From JAGNXB01 sp964471595 (lineage in GTDB: Bacteria > Bacteroidota > Bacteroidia > Chitinophagales > Saprospiraceae), in assembly GCA_964471595.1 (NCBI GenBank), contig CAYYGN010000008.1, positions 1-64,000 of the forward strand: a DNA stretch of 64,000 bases, in the 5' to 3' direction. The position numbers and the translations under genes are program-made. Positions within the stretch are counted from its first letter, which is position 1, and each line of letters opens with the position of its first letter. This document shows, piece by piece, positions 26,717 to 35,393 of the stretch. The notes beneath the pieces are model-generated. The model was not told the DNA's origin. It saw only the letters and a list, made by a program, of their open reading frames with translations, and did no database searches.

Positions 26717-26851
26717 CAGGATTGTCCTCAGTACTTTTTGATCCTGCCACCTGGAGGGAGTAATGCCACTTCGATTTGTGTCCCTGTACCCGAATGGGTG
26801 CAAAGCCGGGATGGTGCGGTCAGTATTTCGCGATCCTTCAAATACCGGAGG

Positions 26852-27772
26852 ATGATGAGAAGAAAAACGGAATTGAAACGAAATGGCGAGATCTTGAATA
26901 TTGAGTCGCTGGAGATGTTCGAGCGGCTTATCAACCGGGACGTCAAGTCCTATGACACGGACATGATGGTCATGCCGGGTACGCTGGAAGACAAACACAA
27001 GAACTGTGACAACATTCCGGCCTTGCGGAGACAGTTCAACCTGATTTACTTGTTGTTGGAAGGAGAGCATGATGTCAAGCTTGGCGCCAACCATTTGCAG
27101 CTGAATCCGAATGATCTCGTCATAGTACCCGAAAACATGCTTTATGCCAGCGATCATATCAGGAATTGCAAGGGATTCTGCATCCATTTCAAATCGGAAT
27201 TCCTGCAGGCCCAACTGACAAGGCCACTGGCCGAAGAATTTCCGTATTTTCTTTTTGATGCCCCGCATATCATTAATCTCGATGCCAGGGAAAGTGAGAG
27301 CATCCAGGGGTCATTCATAAATATTATTGAAGAATACCACCGTGTTTCCTCCGAGAAGAATCATCTGCTTGGCCATCTCGTTTACATATTGTTGTTGCGG
27401 GTCCGTGAGATATACCGCAACCGGGTATCGGCCTTCCAACGTCACACCTCCAGAAGTGAACAATTGGCCAACAGCTTCAAACTTTTAGTGGAGAGGCACT
27501 TTATTGAGAGCAGAAAAGTGAGCGAGTATGCCGGCAAGCTCCACATCACCTCCAAACACCTTTCGGAGGTGGTAAGTGAGACCTACGGCCGTACGCCATT
27601 GCAGATCATCCACGATATTTTGTTGCTCGAAGCGAAGGTGCAACTGGGTTCTACCCGCAAATCCGTTTCGGAAATTGCCTACCACCTGAAGTTTGAAGAC
27701 CCTTCCCATTTCGCGCATTTCATCAAGGGGCGCACAGGGATGTCTCCCATGGAGCTGCGCAAGAAGCTCTGA
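26852..27772 (+). CDS. AraC-family transcriptional regulator
   Basis: The product is 306 residues. The N-terminal cupin-like sensing domain (about 30-170) has LNPNDLVIVPENMLYASDH, typical of AraC regulators with a PF02311-like effector domain. The C-terminal double helix-turn-helix (about 205-306) includes VSEYAGKLHITSKHLSEVV and the second motif SVSEIAYHLKFEDPSHFAHFIKGRTGMSP. ATG codons at 26852 and 26855 are both possible; an upstream ATG at 26738 would add a stretch with no domain. It lies 78 bp upstream of a small cupin gene on the same strand, which it may control. The inducer is unknown. Confidence 0.9.
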   Translation: MMRRKTELKRNGEILNIESLEMFERLINRDVKSYDTDMMVMPGTLEDKHKNCDNIPALRRQFNLIYLLLEGEHDVKLGANHLQLNPNDLVIVPENMLYASDHIRNCKGFCIHFKSEFLQAQLTRPLAEEFPYFLFDAPHIINLDARESESIQGSFINIIEEYHRVSSEKNHLLGHLVYILLLRVREIYRNRVSAFQRHTSRSEQLANSFKLLVERHFIESRKVSEYAGKLHITSKHLSEVVSETYGRTPLQIIHDILLLEAKVQLGSTRKSVSEIAYHLKFEDPSHFAHFIKGRTGMSPMELRKKL

Positions 27773-27850
27773 ATTCTACAGGTCTTGCCGAAAATTTTAC
27801 AATTCCGGTAAGTCCAATACGGCTTCCTTTGCCTGACAAAACAAAAAGTC

Positions 27851-28231
27851 ATGCAAGAAGGAGTGAACATTTCTGCCGTGGCGGAATGGAAGAATTTTGG
27901 CGCCCCGGATGAAGTCCGTGAATTCCCGAAGGGACGCCTTGAACTGATCAGGGTGGGAGGGGCCACCATTGGAAGAGGAATTTTTGAACCCGGGTGGCGG
28001 TGGGCCACATCCGTTCAGCCCATTGCCAAGACCCACAGTTGCGAAGCGCCGCATTTCCAGTTTCATGTATCGGGCATCCTGCATGTGGTCATGGACGACG
28101 GCAGTGAATTCGACCTTAAACCTGGCGATGTATCTCTGTTGCCTTCCGGCCATGACGCCTGGACGGTAGGAGATGAGCCGGCCGTCGTTATTGATTTCCA
28201 GGGCATGATTGATTACGCCAGGCACATGTGA
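27851..28231 (+). CDS. Small cupin-domain protein
   Basis: The product is 126 residues forming a single cupin barrel. Motif 1 reads WRWATSVQPIAKTHSCEAPHFQFHVSG and motif 2 reads LKPGDVSLLPSGHDAWTVG. The histidines in both motifs could bind a metal, though the first motif departs from the classical G(X)5HXH(X)3,4E form. No enzymatic function can be assigned. The gene follows an AraC regulator, which suggests a small stress- or ligand-inducible unit. Confidence 0.8.
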   Translation: MQEGVNISAVAEWKNFGAPDEVREFPKGRLELIRVGGATIGRGIFEPGWRWATSVQPIAKTHSCEAPHFQFHVSGILHVVMDDGSEFDLKPGDVSLLPSGHDAWTVGDEPAVVIDFQGMIDYARHM

Positions 28232-28381
28232 GGCGAATACAGATTAGGTATTCATTGGATGAGGGACTATCTCGTCATGCGTTTTGGCGTACCCGTCAGA
28301 TTCAACCAACGGGCCACTGAGCGTGGGCATTTCCTTGCCCATCTTCGTCGTAAGAAAGTGGGATAACCCTTCTATACGTTT

Positions 28382-28469
28382 ACACCGGTTTATAGGCCAC
28401 CACCCGGACCTCGATCAGCAAGTGAGGATGGGGGAGCTGATGGACGGCTACCGTTGTCCGCGTGGGGCC
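28382..28469 (-). pseudogene. Relic of the 3' end of a ridA-like gene
   Basis: These 88 bp match 30081-30168, the last codons of the intact RidA-type gene, with about five mismatches by eye and no length change. Nothing else of the gene remains. The plus-strand frame over it is a shadow. Confidence 0.85.
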
Positions 28470-28518
28470 GGGGGTGTTGCTGAGGACAAAGCACTTGTTT
28501 TAGCGCTGCGTGCTGTGG

Positions 28519-28600
28519 CGCTCGTGGAAGGTCATGCGGTCGAGGGCCGGCCCTCCGGTGGTGCAGGCAAGGCAGAGCATGAGTTCGAAGTCGAGACCGG
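28519..28600 (-). pseudogene. Relic of the 5' part of a paaZ-like gene
   Basis: The minus strand encodes AGLDFELMLCLACTTGGPA followed by LDRMTFHERH. It aligns without gaps to PaaZ residues about 38-65 (SGLDFGRMLRHARTTGGPA, LARMTFHERG), i.e. window 19703-19784. Flanking sequence shows no further similarity. It lies 50 bp from the ridA relic in the same orientation. Confidence 0.8.
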
Positions 28601-29243
28601 CACCGGCTTACCGGTGACGTCACCTCCGTTCCAGGTACCATTTGCACAGATGCTGAAGGAGTTTACTGCCATAGGGACAGCATTCGGAGTAAGAACAGGC
28701 AAGGGGAGTGGAGAAGCATATATCCCAAACACGGATTCCTGGAAGACGAGGGTATGGAGGTGTGTCCTGCGCTCGGAGAAAAAATTTTTACGTGCGAGTT
28801 GGCATGGCATTCCCATCAAATGCTTAAATTGTGGTGATATCGTGCATCTCAGTTATCGTTGAGATAGGTGGAATTATATGCAATTTTCTGAAATTCAATA
28901 AGATGCATGTGTATTTATTATATTAAGGTGCTAAACACGTTAAAGCTTGTTTTAAGGAAAAGGCTGAATGCGCGGTACTTTTGGATCAAGGGCCGGGTGT
29001 CCATGGAGATGGAGTGCTTGCCGGATGGAGCAGGTCATCCGCTAAGGGATAACTTCCGGCAAACCCTTGATATGCTTGTCGTATATGGTATTTGTCCCAG
29101 GAAAATGCCGGGCAAAGCCGTGACAGGTGTACAATACGCTTATGATGGAATAAAGCTATAAGAATGCGACATGAAGTGTTACCGGAAGACAGCGCACAAC
29201 CCCTAATTGACTATTCATTATCCAATCAAAATACGAGTTCAAT
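28601..29243. other. Decayed or noncoding stretch after the relics
   Basis: It has mixed composition and no recognisable gene. An 84-codon frame at 28907-29161 lacks a family, signal peptide and promoter, and I do not call it. Confidence 0.45.
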
Positions 29244-29885
29244 ATGAAAAAGCTGGTGACTATTACTTTGTTGTCGGTAGTGTACGTGATGGCATTTGGT
29301 CAGAAAAGTAAAGATGTCAATGCCAAGTTATTTATGATAAATGGCAGTGTACTTGAGGGGACAGTTCAAATGCCCGTCAAGAGCGATGGTGCAAAAATTT
29401 CCTTTGTACATTCTGGCACGGGTAAGAGAGAGTCGATAAAAAACGATGAAGTGGAATTTATGATGCTGACCCGGGACGATAAGTCCATACTTTTGAAAAG
29501 GAGTTATTTTAAAGATTATAAGTTATCCAGAACTGCGAAGGTGTCAAAATACAAATTATGGCTTAGTGTTCAAAAAAATTGCAAGAATTTTGTCTCCTAC
29601 CTTCTTGTCGCCGAATTTGACATCAATAAGAAAGGAAAGTTTTTGGATGTCTATTTAGATGGCATGGGCAAATATCTCGTCCAAAGAACTGGAGAAGAGC
29701 ATCCTACGACTGTAGGGTTTGTTTTTTTGAATAAACCGGTTTCCTTCGGAACATTTGACAAATCCAGAGCTGAAATGCTGGATATTTATTTCGGTAAGGA
29801 CTCCGAGTATGTAAGTCACTTCAAAGGAGCAGACAAGGTCACTCATGATGAATTACTGAAATTCCTTGAGGAGTACTGCAAATGA
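29244..29885 (+). CDS. Secreted hypothetical protein
   Basis: The product is 213 residues with a clear signal peptide (MKKLVTITLLSVVYVMAFGQ). The mature part is lysine-rich, with a beta-like N-terminal section (FMINGSVLEGTVQMP) of the kind seen in small Bacteroidota periplasmic proteins. It ends in a helical, acidic tail (DELLKFLEEYCK). No known family is recognised. It is surrounded by noncoding sequence and has lower GC than the core genes, so it may be acquired or fast-evolving. Confidence 0.6.
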   Translation: MKKLVTITLLSVVYVMAFGQKSKDVNAKLFMINGSVLEGTVQMPVKSDGAKISFVHSGTGKRESIKNDEVEFMMLTRDDKSILLKRSYFKDYKLSRTAKVSKYKLWLSVQKNCKNFVSYLLVAEFDINKKGKFLDVYLDGMGKYLVQRTGEEHPTTVGFVFLNKPVSFGTFDKSRAEMLDIYFGKDSEYVSHFKGADKVTHDELLKFLEEYCK

Positions 29886-30057
29886 TTACATGACTGTTGA
29901 GATCCTGTTCAAGAAAGTACGGTTAAATCAATTACTGTGTTGTGAAGTAATCCTGCATGAAATGAAAGCACAAGTATGGGATGGTAGCAGCAGGGCATCC
30001 TAAACAGGTATGGAGTGCATTAATTTTTCATCCCAATACCTGGGGAAAGACTGTTTC

Positions 30058-30513
30058 CTAAAGTGCGCCAGGGTTTGATGACACCGGTTTGAAAGCCACC
30101 GCCCGGACCTCGATCAGCAGGTGAGGATGGGGGAGCTGATGGACGGCTACCGTTGTCCGCGTGGGGCCATCTTCATTAAAATATTCGCCGTACACCTCAT
30201 TGTAGCCGCCGAAGTCATTCATGTTCACCAGATAGGTGGTGATCTCCACCACATCCTCCAGGCCGGCGCCAACCGCCGCGAGGATATCGCGAATGTTTTC
30301 AATGACCGCCTTCGTCTGGACCCGGATGTCCAGGCGGGTGGTGCCCATCTCATCCACCTCCACCCCCTCGAAAGTATTGTCCGGACGGCGGCTGCTCGTG
30401 CCCGAGACAAACAGGAAATCGCCCGCTCTTTTGACATGCGGGAATTTACCCCTCGGCCGGGCCTTGCCGGGGACGATTTTGCCTTCAACGGAAAGGGTGG
30501 TTTTTTTGGACAT
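30058..30513 (-). CDS. RidA-family deaminase, 2-aminomuconate-deaminase-like
   Basis: The product is 151 residues. It has the Rid fold signatures RAGDFLFVSGTSSRRPD, VIENIRDILAAVGAGLEDVV and GPTRTTVAVHQLPHPHLLIE. The SGTSSRRPDNTF and MNDFGGYNEVYGEYF segments match what I know of 2-aminomuconate deaminases of the kynurenine/3-hydroxyanthranilate route better than the general enamine deaminase RidA. No other gene of that route is in the window. The start at 30513 is chosen because a TATCTTTG box at 30532-30539 overlaps the longer reading frame. The final 88 bp exist in a second, degraded copy at 28382-28469. Confidence 0.88.
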   Translation of the reverse strand: MSKKTTLSVEGKIVPGKARPRGKFPHVKRAGDFLFVSGTSSRRPDNTFEGVEVDEMGTTRLDIRVQTKAVIENIRDILAAVGAGLEDVVEITTYLVNMNDFGGYNEVYGEYFNEDGPTRTTVAVHQLPHPHLLIEVRAVAFKPVSSNPGAL

Positions 30514-30531
30514 GGGTGGTGGCTTTCGCAC

Positions 30532-30539
30532 CAAAGATA
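30532..30539 (-). promoter_or_regulatory. -7 box of the RidA-type gene
   Basis: TATCTTTG on the minus strand lies 18 nt before the ATG at 30513 and excludes the ATG at 30534. Confidence 0.5.
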
Positions 30540-31086
30540 AGCCAGACTTACCGCCTTGATGTGGTTAGATGCAAGATTGTTCCAAATTATTCTAATGGAT
30601 AACTAATTCTTCGGGCTTCAGATCTGGCCTTGTTTTCTATGGTAATCTTCTTTCCTGGTTCAGCCTCGGTCGACTTGGGTCCAGATGCTTGTGGTCTGGA
30701 ACCGGATGTTTATCGTCAGGGGTTGTTCCTTTTTGAGGCGCCAAAAAGGAACCAAAAAGCGCTTGTCGCCGAAATGCTCGCTGTTACTCGGCTCAATGCG
30801 GGTGATAATTCTTATGATCTGGATCTGGGTTTGGCACGTTGAAACTTCGAGGGCCTGCGCTGGTTTTCAGCGGGCGTGGTTTTTGTGGCCAGGGCTGGAT
30901 GTTCCAGCTTGGCATAGGGGGAATCGCTCGTTTCAGCACCCCGCTGAAAAAGGCGCACACAAACGTGATTGCCGAAGCCTTGGCGAAGGCAATTATAAGG
31001 GCCCTCTCCGTGTTTGAGGGCGAGCTGTACGGCGACTTTTTTTGCTATGTGGGCATACGTCCGGCACTGTTCACGGTGTCCAATCG
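30540..31086. other. Noncoding accessory stretch
   Basis: No gene is recognised. Short frames (for example 30630-30842) have no family, and their reading is broken by stops. The segment around 30731-30766 (GAGGCGCCAAAAAGGAACC) and the following GC-rich text look like decayed repeat or element sequence. Confidence 0.45.
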
Positions 31087-31182
31087 CCCGCCTTCGTTGA
31101 AACTATGGCGGACATTTTCCCGCCTTCGTTGAAACTATGGCGGACATTTTCCCGCCTACGTTGAAACTATAGCGGATAAAAT
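31087..31182. repeat. Three tandem 32-bp hairpin repeats
   Basis: The units are 31087-31118, 31119-31150 and 31151-31182. Each has CCGCC and GGCGG arms around a 14-nt core containing CGTTGAAACTAT. Units 1 and 2 are identical or nearly so; unit 3 has diverged (AGCGG arm, different tail). There are no spacers, so it is not a CRISPR array. Confidence 0.85.
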
Positions 31183-31491
31183 GAGCGAACCTCGGGCCCA
31201 TGCCAGAGGCTTGGCACAAGCCAATTAGCTACTCGGCTCCTTTACGTGGAGGAAAATGTTCGAACTCTTCGGGGTTGGTTTTATCTTTCCGGCACTCGGC
31301 AGATAAAGGCGATCACTTCTTTGAAAGTCGAAATCAGGATGTATGCCATCAAATGGGCCCTCTTAGTGCCAGTGGCGAGCTGTTCGGCGACGTCTTTCCA
31401 AATTTGATTTAATGTTTTAGCTCTTTGTCATAATTAAGTTTATAAATTCAATATTTATATGGTTGCGTTCAATAATTATGTACAGCTAGGG
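31183..31491. other. Noncoding stretch before the aminotransferase-like gene's 3' end
   Basis: About 310 bp with no gene or terminator hairpin that I can support. The last 90 bp are AT-rich. Confidence 0.45.
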
Positions 31492-32385
31492 TTAAACCTG
31501 CTCACACAGCAAGGGAATTTTTTCCCGGAATGCCCGAAGAATCCTGTGAAACAAGGTCCGGTCATCCCGTATCCGGCGGCCGTCCAACTCGACCACCGGG
31601 GCCAGCTCTCCCATCGTGCCGCTGGCAAAGACCGCATCCGCCGTCCAGGCATCCGTCAGGGTCAGCGTCCGCTCCTCCACCGGAAGGCCCATCTCGCCGA
31701 CCAGACGCATGACCGTCTCCCTCGTTATACCGGGCAGACAGGCATCGGCCGGAGGGGTCATGACCCGCCCTCCCCGGATCAGGAAGACATTCGTGTCGTT
31801 GAACTCGGCCAGAAATCCGCGGTCGTCCAACATCAGGGCAAGATCCACACCGGCCGCATTGGCCTGGATCTTGGCCAGAATATTGTTCAGGAGGTTGTTG
31901 TGGTGGATGCGGGAATCCAGCATCGCAGGGCCGTTGCGCCGTACCGGCGAGGTGACGGCCTTCAGGCCCCGGTGGGTATCATATACCGGTGGTTTCCATT
32001 CCGCCAGGACGATCAGGCAGGGGCCCCGGGTATTCAACCTCGGATCCATGCCGGAGGTGATCTTTTCGCCGCGGGTGAGCGTCAGCCGGATGTGGGTGTC
32101 CCGGTCCATCCCGTTGGCGTGAAGGGTTTCGCGGATGGCGTGATTGATGGTCGCCGGGTCGGGAATCTCCGTAAAGGCCAGAGCATGCGCCGAATCGCGC
32201 AACCGCTCCAAATGGCGGCTCAGGCAAAGGATGCCTTCGGGATACACCCTCAGACCTTCCCACACGGCATCGCCGCCCTGCACGGCGCTGTCGAAGACGG
32301 ATATCCGGGCTTCGGAGCGGGGCACAAGCCGGCCTCCCACATGGATCAGGATGTCGTCATTCCGGGGATCGTAGCGTTGCAACAT
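31492..32385 (-). CDS. Class-IV (BCAT/D-amino-acid) aminotransferase homologue apparently lacking the PLP lysine
   Basis: The product is 297 residues with a complete class-IV fold: FDSAVQGGDAVWEGLRVY (about 31-48), the small-domain end, and FLAEFNDTNVFLI (191-203), with Glu194 at the pyridine-binding position. In active members the Schiff-base lysine stands 3-4 residues before the N of the NYL-like motif. Here that region reads RIHHNNLLNNILAK (159-172), with Ile160/His161 at the expected place and no lysine. It may therefore be a pseudo-enzyme or use unusual chemistry. The gene starts 10 bp after the stop of a sulfotransferase-like gene. I recall an Arabidopsis BCAT-like protein that fuses these two domains. 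ATG at 32385 gives the normal family N-terminus. Confidence 0.82.
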   Translation of the reverse strand: MLQRYDPRNDDILIHVGGRLVPRSEARISVFDSAVQGGDAVWEGLRVYPEGILCLSRHLERLRDSAHALAFTEIPDPATINHAIRETLHANGMDRDTHIRLTLTRGEKITSGMDPRLNTRGPCLIVLAEWKPPVYDTHRGLKAVTSPVRRNGPAMLDSRIHHNNLLNNILAKIQANAAGVDLALMLDDRGFLAEFNDTNVFLIRGGRVMTPPADACLPGITRETVMRLVGEMGLPVEERTLTLTDAWTADAVFASGTMGELAPVVELDGRRIRDDRTLFHRILRAFREKIPLLCEQV

Positions 32386-32395
32386 AAGTGAGACA

Positions 32396-33109
32396 TCAAA
32401 GGGCAAAGGACAGTAGTTCGCGGTAGGCAGGCAGGACGGCGGCATGGAGATCCCTGAAGGCTTTGGGCACGGACGGCGTATCGCTCCGGGGGGCGGCAAA
32501 ACCGGTGGATCGATGGACACCGCCATACCAGTACGGCGCCCAAACGCCGTCCTCGGGAATACCACCCGCCGGCCACGACAACATAGCGGGGTCCCAGGGT
32601 ATTTCGAGGGCATGGCAAAGGCGCTGCAGGACACCCTCCGGGTCGGCCAGCAGGCGGCCGGCATCCAATACCGGCGGCCGGCGTCCCGTGACATCCCGGC
32701 TCCATCGGAACAGGGACAGGGAAGCCTCCAGCCCTGTGTCCCGGACGGTAGGGACAGGGAGTACTTTGGCCAGCGAGATGATGAGCGCTGCAGGGTCCCG
32801 GATCAAAAAGACGGGTTCCGTGTGCCGGATGAAATCCGGGTCCATGACGGCCAGATGATGGGCCATGTTTTTGACAAAGAGGTTTGGCCTGTCGGTACCG
32901 GCCAGCAGGTGCGCCTGGATCTCTTCGGCATTGTGTGGCTGGGCGGCCAGGACATCTTCCCGGCCGGGATGGTCCAGCCCGGTCTGGCGCAGATAATGGC
33001 CGTAAAAGGGCTCGTCCACCACCCGGGTATCGGCCCTTCGCGCAAAGGCGTACATCAACGCGGTGGACACGTTGCGCGGACCGGAAATGAGATGGATGAT
33101 CCTGGACAT
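32396..33109 (-). CDS. Sulfotransferase-like P-loop protein
   Basis: The product is 237 residues. The N-terminal strand and loop HLISGPRNVSTALMYAF (about 5-21) match the PAPS-binding P-loop-like site of the sulfotransferase superfamily. FLIRDPAALIISLAKV (about 100-115) resembles the second PAPS-binding segment with its R and S residues. The acceptor substrate is unknown. ATG at 33109 is chosen because it begins the P-loop strand and a TATCTTTC box lies upstream (33136-33143). It is followed 10 bp later by the aminotransferase-like gene, so the two form an operon. Confidence 0.78.
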   Translation of the reverse strand: MSRIIHLISGPRNVSTALMYAFARRADTRVVDEPFYGHYLRQTGLDHPGREDVLAAQPHNAEEIQAHLLAGTDRPNLFVKNMAHHLAVMDPDFIRHTEPVFLIRDPAALIISLAKVLPVPTVRDTGLEASLSLFRWSRDVTGRRPPVLDAGRLLADPEGVLQRLCHALEIPWDPAMLSWPAGGIPEDGVWAPYWYGGVHRSTGFAAPRSDTPSVPKAFRDLHAAVLPAYRELLSFAL

Positions 33110-33135
33110 ATTGTTCCCGATAAATGCGTCCTTGC

Positions 33136-33143
33136 GAAAGATA
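33136..33143 (-). promoter_or_regulatory. -7 box of the sulfotransferase-like operon
   Basis: TATCTTTC on the minus strand is one base off TAnnTTTG and lies 26 nt before the ATG at 33109. Confidence 0.4.
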
Positions 33144-33171
33144 CGGCGTTTGCCAATGGACCTGGCAGCGT

Positions 33172-35307
33172 TCACCTCAAACGCGCATAGCAATCCTGGT
33201 AGGTGTCAAAGACGGCGGTTTCAACCACCTGCCCGGCGTCATCCATCACGACCACCTGAATGCCCCTGCTGCGGTCGGCATGCGGATGACCGGCGACGTC
33301 CAACAGGGCCTCCGCGCCGCTGTCCATGCCGCCCGATTGCATCCGGAGGGGCACGGGGGCGGTAAAGGCGCCCCAGGAGGCGCCGGCGGCCATGTCCCAC
33401 CGCAATGCATCATGGCCAATGGCTTCCCGGACGATGCGGCCCTCGTGGATGATGGCCAGCCAGGAATCCCTGTAAGCCAACCGGCCGACCCCGCTCCCGG
33501 CGGAGGCCAGCCACTCCCGGGCGGCCGGGCACAGATTTTCCGTCCCCTCGTCATAAATGGCCAGCAGGATGGTACGGGCAGCATGGCGTTCCAGAAATCC
33601 GTGCAGACCCTCCGCCAAACGGATGTCGGTCACCCGTCCCACGACAGGTAATGGCGCCTGGTCTCGCGTCCGGAATCCGGCGGGGACAACGACCTGGTAG
33701 CCGTCCCATTGCCACACATGGATGCGGCCTGCTTCGAGGTGGCGCGAAAGAGGCTCGAGGTAATTGTCATTGGTGACCAGCACCCCCTGCGGAAACCGGC
33801 AGAAATCGCCCGTCTCCACGATGCGGTCGATCTCGGCCTGGAGGGCATAGCGCGCGTCGGTATCATAGCGCGACAGGTATCCGGTCGTGACGGGGATGCG
33901 ATACGGAGCGGCTAACAGGGAGAGGGTCAGGTAATCGTCGTGGTGGACGAGTTTGCGCTCGTAAGGCGGATAGACCAGCAGATGGGTGGCGGTCTGGAGC
34001 AGCGAATCCCACCGGGACGCTTCGGGATATACGAGGAAATGGCGGTTCATGCGCTCGTCCTTTTTCCAGAGCGGATACATATCGGCCACTTGGAGGATCA
34101 GCGCCGTCAGGACAAGGGCTCTCAGCGCCAGGGGCTTCCATCCTGCTTTGGCCATCCGGACGATGGCGAGGACGGAAAGGGCATAGGCCGCCGGCCAAAT
34201 GAAGCGCCCGCTGGAGCGGAACATGCCGGTGAAAGGATCCGAGTGGGGGAACTGTGTCAGGTAAAGCCCACCGGCCGTCCACTGATGACTGAGGGCAAAC
34301 AGCGTCAATCCGGCAAGGGCAACATACCAGCCTTTGTAAGAGGAGTACGCGGGCAGAAAACGGGTGCGGTAAAGGGCCAGTCCGGCGGCGATGAGCAGGA
34401 GGAGGCCGATGCCGAGATAGGCATACCCTTCGTATTGGTTGGGATGGGCCTGGGGCAGAGAAGGGAGGAAAAGGCTGTGCGCCAGCGGATTGAAAAAGGT
34501 GAGCAGGTTGGCGGAGTATTCCCCGAATCCACCCGTGCGGGCATCATCCGAATCTACCTGAAAATAGCCGATCAGCGCCCACAGGAGATAGATGCCACCG
34601 AGGATGCCGGCCAGCACGGCAGTCCTGTGCCGCCAATGGGTTTGCTTTTGCTGCCAGTACTGCCACCACACCGGCAGGGACAGCACAAAGATCATCAGGG
34701 TAAGGTAGGGGTGTATGGCCGCCGAGATCCCGGTCAGGGCGAGGACGGCCACGGGTGACGGGGTGAAGCCCTGGCGGGCACGCAGATCCTGGAGCCAGAT
34801 GGCGAGGATGAGCCAGTGGGCGCACAGCGCATCGTGGCCCCAGCGGGCGAGCAGGAAGGGCGTCAGTCCCGACATGACACTCCCGGCCAGGAGGATCATG
34901 CGATCCCGTACCCCGGCCGTTTCCAGCAGTCGCCAGGCAAAGTACACCCCCAGGGCGTAACAGGCCAGGTACCACAAGCCGAAATATTGGAATGGCGCCT
35001 GCACCCATCCCAACAGGACCCGGAGCGGGATGGCCAGAAGCGGAATGGAATCGGTATAACCGACATTGGTGGCCAGTGGCCAGGCGTAGTGGGCGATAGT
35101 GCCAAAGGGTACGGTCCAGGGGGAATGGTGGTAAAAAAACCACCCGATGTAATGGGCAGCGATATCCCCTCCCATCCGGGGCAGCCATTGGGTTTGGAGA
35201 GGGTTGAGAATGACCAGTCCGAACCGGACGGCCAGTAGCAGGACGGCGGCGGCAAATGACCAAAGCAGCACAGTCCGGACAGGGGTAACGGAAGCAGGTG
35301 AATTCAT
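33172..35307 (-). CDS. DUF6311-type large membrane protein (GT-C-like)
   Basis: The product is 711 residues: about ten to twelve transmembrane helices in the first 430 residues, then a soluble C-terminal part. The first periplasmic loop carries MGGDIAAHYIGWFFYHHSPW followed by GTIAHYAWPLATNVGYTDSIPLLA, and a later loop reads FPHSDPFTGMFRSSGRFIWP. These patterns match DUF6311 proteins, which look like GT-C glycosyltransferases acting on lipid-linked sugars. The substrate is unknown. A TACTTTTA box lies 15 nt before the ATG. It is upstream of the sulfotransferase-like pair on the same strand, but a separate promoter lies between them. Confidence 0.75.
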   Translation of the reverse strand: MNSPASVTPVRTVLLWSFAAAVLLLAVRFGLVILNPLQTQWLPRMGGDIAAHYIGWFFYHHSPWTVPFGTIAHYAWPLATNVGYTDSIPLLAIPLRVLLGWVQAPFQYFGLWYLACYALGVYFAWRLLETAGVRDRMILLAGSVMSGLTPFLLARWGHDALCAHWLILAIWLQDLRARQGFTPSPVAVLALTGISAAIHPYLTLMIFVLSLPVWWQYWQQKQTHWRHRTAVLAGILGGIYLLWALIGYFQVDSDDARTGGFGEYSANLLTFFNPLAHSLFLPSLPQAHPNQYEGYAYLGIGLLLLIAAGLALYRTRFLPAYSSYKGWYVALAGLTLFALSHQWTAGGLYLTQFPHSDPFTGMFRSSGRFIWPAAYALSVLAIVRMAKAGWKPLALRALVLTALILQVADMYPLWKKDERMNRHFLVYPEASRWDSLLQTATHLLVYPPYERKLVHHDDYLTLSLLAAPYRIPVTTGYLSRYDTDARYALQAEIDRIVETGDFCRFPQGVLVTNDNYLEPLSRHLEAGRIHVWQWDGYQVVVPAGFRTRDQAPLPVVGRVTDIRLAEGLHGFLERHAARTILLAIYDEGTENLCPAAREWLASAGSGVGRLAYRDSWLAIIHEGRIVREAIGHDALRWDMAAGASWGAFTAPVPLRMQSGGMDSGAEALLDVAGHPHADRSRGIQVVVMDDAGQVVETAVFDTYQDCYARLR

Positions 35308-35322
35308 AGGGCCGTGACGGTG

Positions 35323-35330
35323 TAAAAGTA
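35323..35330 (-). promoter_or_regulatory. -7 box of the DUF6311 gene
   Basis: TACTTTTA on the minus strand lies 15 nt before the ATG at 35307. Confidence 0.4.
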
Positions 35331-35381
35331 GGGCAAATGGCCGGTGTCAGCGACCCCGCGACGTGCGCCGTGATCAATCCC

Positions 35382-35389
35382 TACCTTTG
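35382..35389 (+). promoter_or_regulatory. -7 box of the ABC-F gene
   Basis: TACCTTTG lies only 4 nt before the ATG at 35394, so the mRNA is probably leaderless. It argues against a start at 35337. Confidence 0.5.
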
Positions 35390-35393
35390 GGGC

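Noticed and set aside
28284..28862. 192-codon plus-strand frame
   Set aside because: Its middle is the antisense of the ridA and paaZ relics, so it is a chance frame over pseudogene fragments.
28907..29161. 84-codon plus-strand frame
   Set aside because: It has no family, signal peptide, promoter box or operon partner, and it lies in a decayed stretch.
30630..31132. Overlapping short plus-strand frames
   Set aside because: They lie in different frames over the same noncoding sequence, with no family or start signals.
31087..31182. CRISPR array
   Set aside because: The 32-bp units are contiguous, with no spacers between them.
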